NCBI GenBank assembly: GCA_031082285.1
Contig: JAVHLK010000007.1
Span: forward strand, 32,480-96,479
Length of the DNA stretch: 64,000 bases
Origin: Desulfomonilaceae bacterium
GTDB lineage: Bacteria; Desulfobacterota; Desulfomonilia; Desulfomonilales; Desulfomonilaceae
Direction: 5' to 3'
Below, one piece after another: positions 63,260 to 64,000 of this stretch. The stretch's first letter is position 1. Each line of letters begins with the position of its first letter. A model generated the notes under the pieces. That model saw only the letters and a program-made list of their open reading frames with translations, searched no databases and was not told where the DNA came from. The translations under genes were made by a program, and so were the position numbers.

Positions 63260-63484
63260 TTACGAGGACAAAAACTCACTGCGTGCTAATCCTGACTGTC
63301 GGATTATGGACTGGAGCGTACCTATGCTCAGTTCGCGGTGGTAAGGCACCGGGATGGTGATGGTTGTGTCCAATTCCTTTTTCTGCATGATCACGTGACT
63401 TCCGCGACGCCGTATCTCCACGAAGCCGTGTTTCGCAAGGATTGCGCACACATTGCGTCCCGAAAGAACCGGAGCCTTAGCCAA
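63260..63484 (-). CDS. hicA: HicA-family toxin (locus 3), TTG start
   Basis: 74 residues from TTG 63484: AKAPVLSGRNVCAILAKHGFVEIRRRGSHVIMQKKELDTTITIPVPYHRELSIGTLQSIIRQSGL, with the catalytic His in RRGSHVIM. GGAGG lies six bases before the TTG, and the start overlaps the hicB stop by eight bases; longer starts would bury the overlap. Confidence 0.88.
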   Translation of the reverse strand: MAKAPVLSGRNVCAILAKHGFVEIRRRGSHVIMQKKELDTTITIPVPYHRELSIGTLQSIIRQSGLARSEFLSS

Positions 63485-63698
63485 CGGCGACCTCCACCTG
63501 CGTGACATACACCTCTTTTCTAAGTCGCTCTTTGACTTCAGCGGCGGAAGCCGTTTCAAAAAAAAGTTCGAGAGCTTCCCGAAGATTGTCGCGCGCTTGT
63601 TCCACCGAATTTCCTTGGCTGGCAATATCCAGCTCTGGACACAAGGCCACGTACCAATCTCCTTCTCGCTCTATGATCGCAGTAAGTTGTCTTCGCAT
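63477..63698 (-). CDS. hicB: HicB-family antitoxin (locus 3)
   Basis: 73 residues: MRRQLTAIIEREGDWYVALCPELDIASQGNSVEQARDNLREALELFFETASAAEVKERL. The frame is open further upstream, but the HicB domain begins at ATG 63698. Upstream of and overlapping its toxin. Confidence 0.88.
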   Translation of the reverse strand: MRRQLTAIIEREGDWYVALCPELDIASQGNSVEQARDNLREALELFFETASAAEVKERLRKEVYVTQVEVAVG

Positions 63699-64000
63699 GT
63701 TGCCCCCTTTGGAGCCCGGCAGCTTATTGGAAACCATGCCCAATCCGACCTCAACCTCCATACTAGCACAGTCCGGGGTCGGTTGAAATGTCTCCAAAAT
63801 CCCAACGGCTCGCAAACCGCAGTCCAATAGCACCATGGCGCCCGGCGCCGGCGTGACGGTCTGCGGCACAGTGCCGCCCTTGAGTGTGCCCATCAGTGAG
63901 AAGATAGACTCCTCGGGTGGGAACAAGCCCACCAAGTGGACGTGGTCCGGTTACATGCTCATGACGCGGATCTCGCACCCATGCCGGCCGGCTCACCGGG
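63699..64000. other. Window end, no certain gene
   Basis: A minus-strand frame reading VPQTVTPAPGAMVLLDCGLRAVGI faintly recalls a PEP-CTERM-like tail but is interrupted and unsupported. Nothing else recognised. Confidence 0.3.

Noticed and set aside
63699..63935. PEP-CTERM-like tail (TPAPGAMVLLDCGL) upstream of hicB locus 3
   Set aside because: No Arg cluster and no full membrane segment; the frame runs into hicB. Chance similarity is likely.

Overview
This is a GC-rich bacterial chromosome segment, almost certainly from an anaerobic Desulfobacterota (deltaproteobacterial) lineage. The evidence is indirect. There is a UGA-containing selenoprotein, an FdhD formate dehydrogenase accessory factor, MobA, a ModE-like regulator, a multi-copy Feo ferrous-iron locus, a NifX-like/DUF5320/zinc-ribbon gene group, and two branched-chain-type ABC transporters each linked to an acyl-CoA ligase. 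The genus cannot be fixed from the sequence alone.

Layout. 0-5 kb: a truncated transglutaminase-like gene, a SelW/Rdx-family selenoprotein with an in-frame UGA and a hairpin downstream (not visible to ordinary ORF calling), an EI24/CysZ-like membrane protein, a zinc-ribbon protein, a dGTPase and mobA. 5-15 kb: secreted structural or scaffold proteins (coiled coil, ankyrin, TPR plus transglutaminase, SH3) and a NarL-type histidine kinase and response regulator. 15-22 kb: first LIV-type ABC operon (SBP-H-M-G-F) ending in an AMP-forming acyl-CoA ligase. 22-25.3 kb: a membrane glycosyltransferase and an outer-membrane porin. 25.4-33.5 kb: the iron locus, with a DtxR-type regulator, feoA, a C-terminally truncated feoB, a Cys-rich FeoB-associated peptide, two more feoA, a full-length feoB with a helical insertion, and NikL-like, DUF4198 and coiled-coil proteins. 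34-46 kb: NifX-like/DUF5320/zinc-ribbon genes, an AmgK-MurU-Ddl cell-wall operon, a ModE-like protein, FdhD, a membrane class III nucleotide cyclase, a MEMO/AmrB protein and a PDZ-less HtrA. 47-50 kb: an MFS transporter and a cyclic-nucleotide-binding domain fused to a Ser/Thr kinase. 50.3-58.5 kb: second LIV-type cluster with an acyl-CoA synthetase, a TetR regulator and a crotonase. 58.5-64 kb: an accessory island with paired hairpin repeats, two copies of a tyrosine-recombinase C-terminus, a BrnT-type toxin with its antitoxin, DUF29, three hicAB loci (one hicA frameshifted) and a decayed REP-associated transposase.

The most unusual items are the SelW selenoprotein, a one-polypeptide cyclic-nucleotide/kinase protein near a cyclase whose substrate-selecting residues are non-canonical, the triplicated FeoA / duplicated FeoB locus with candidate operators, and the toxin-antitoxin island bounded by duplicated recombinase fragments. 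Several perfect 17-bp-spaced sigma70-like promoters are readable by eye and are listed. No tRNA, rRNA or CRISPR array was recognised.
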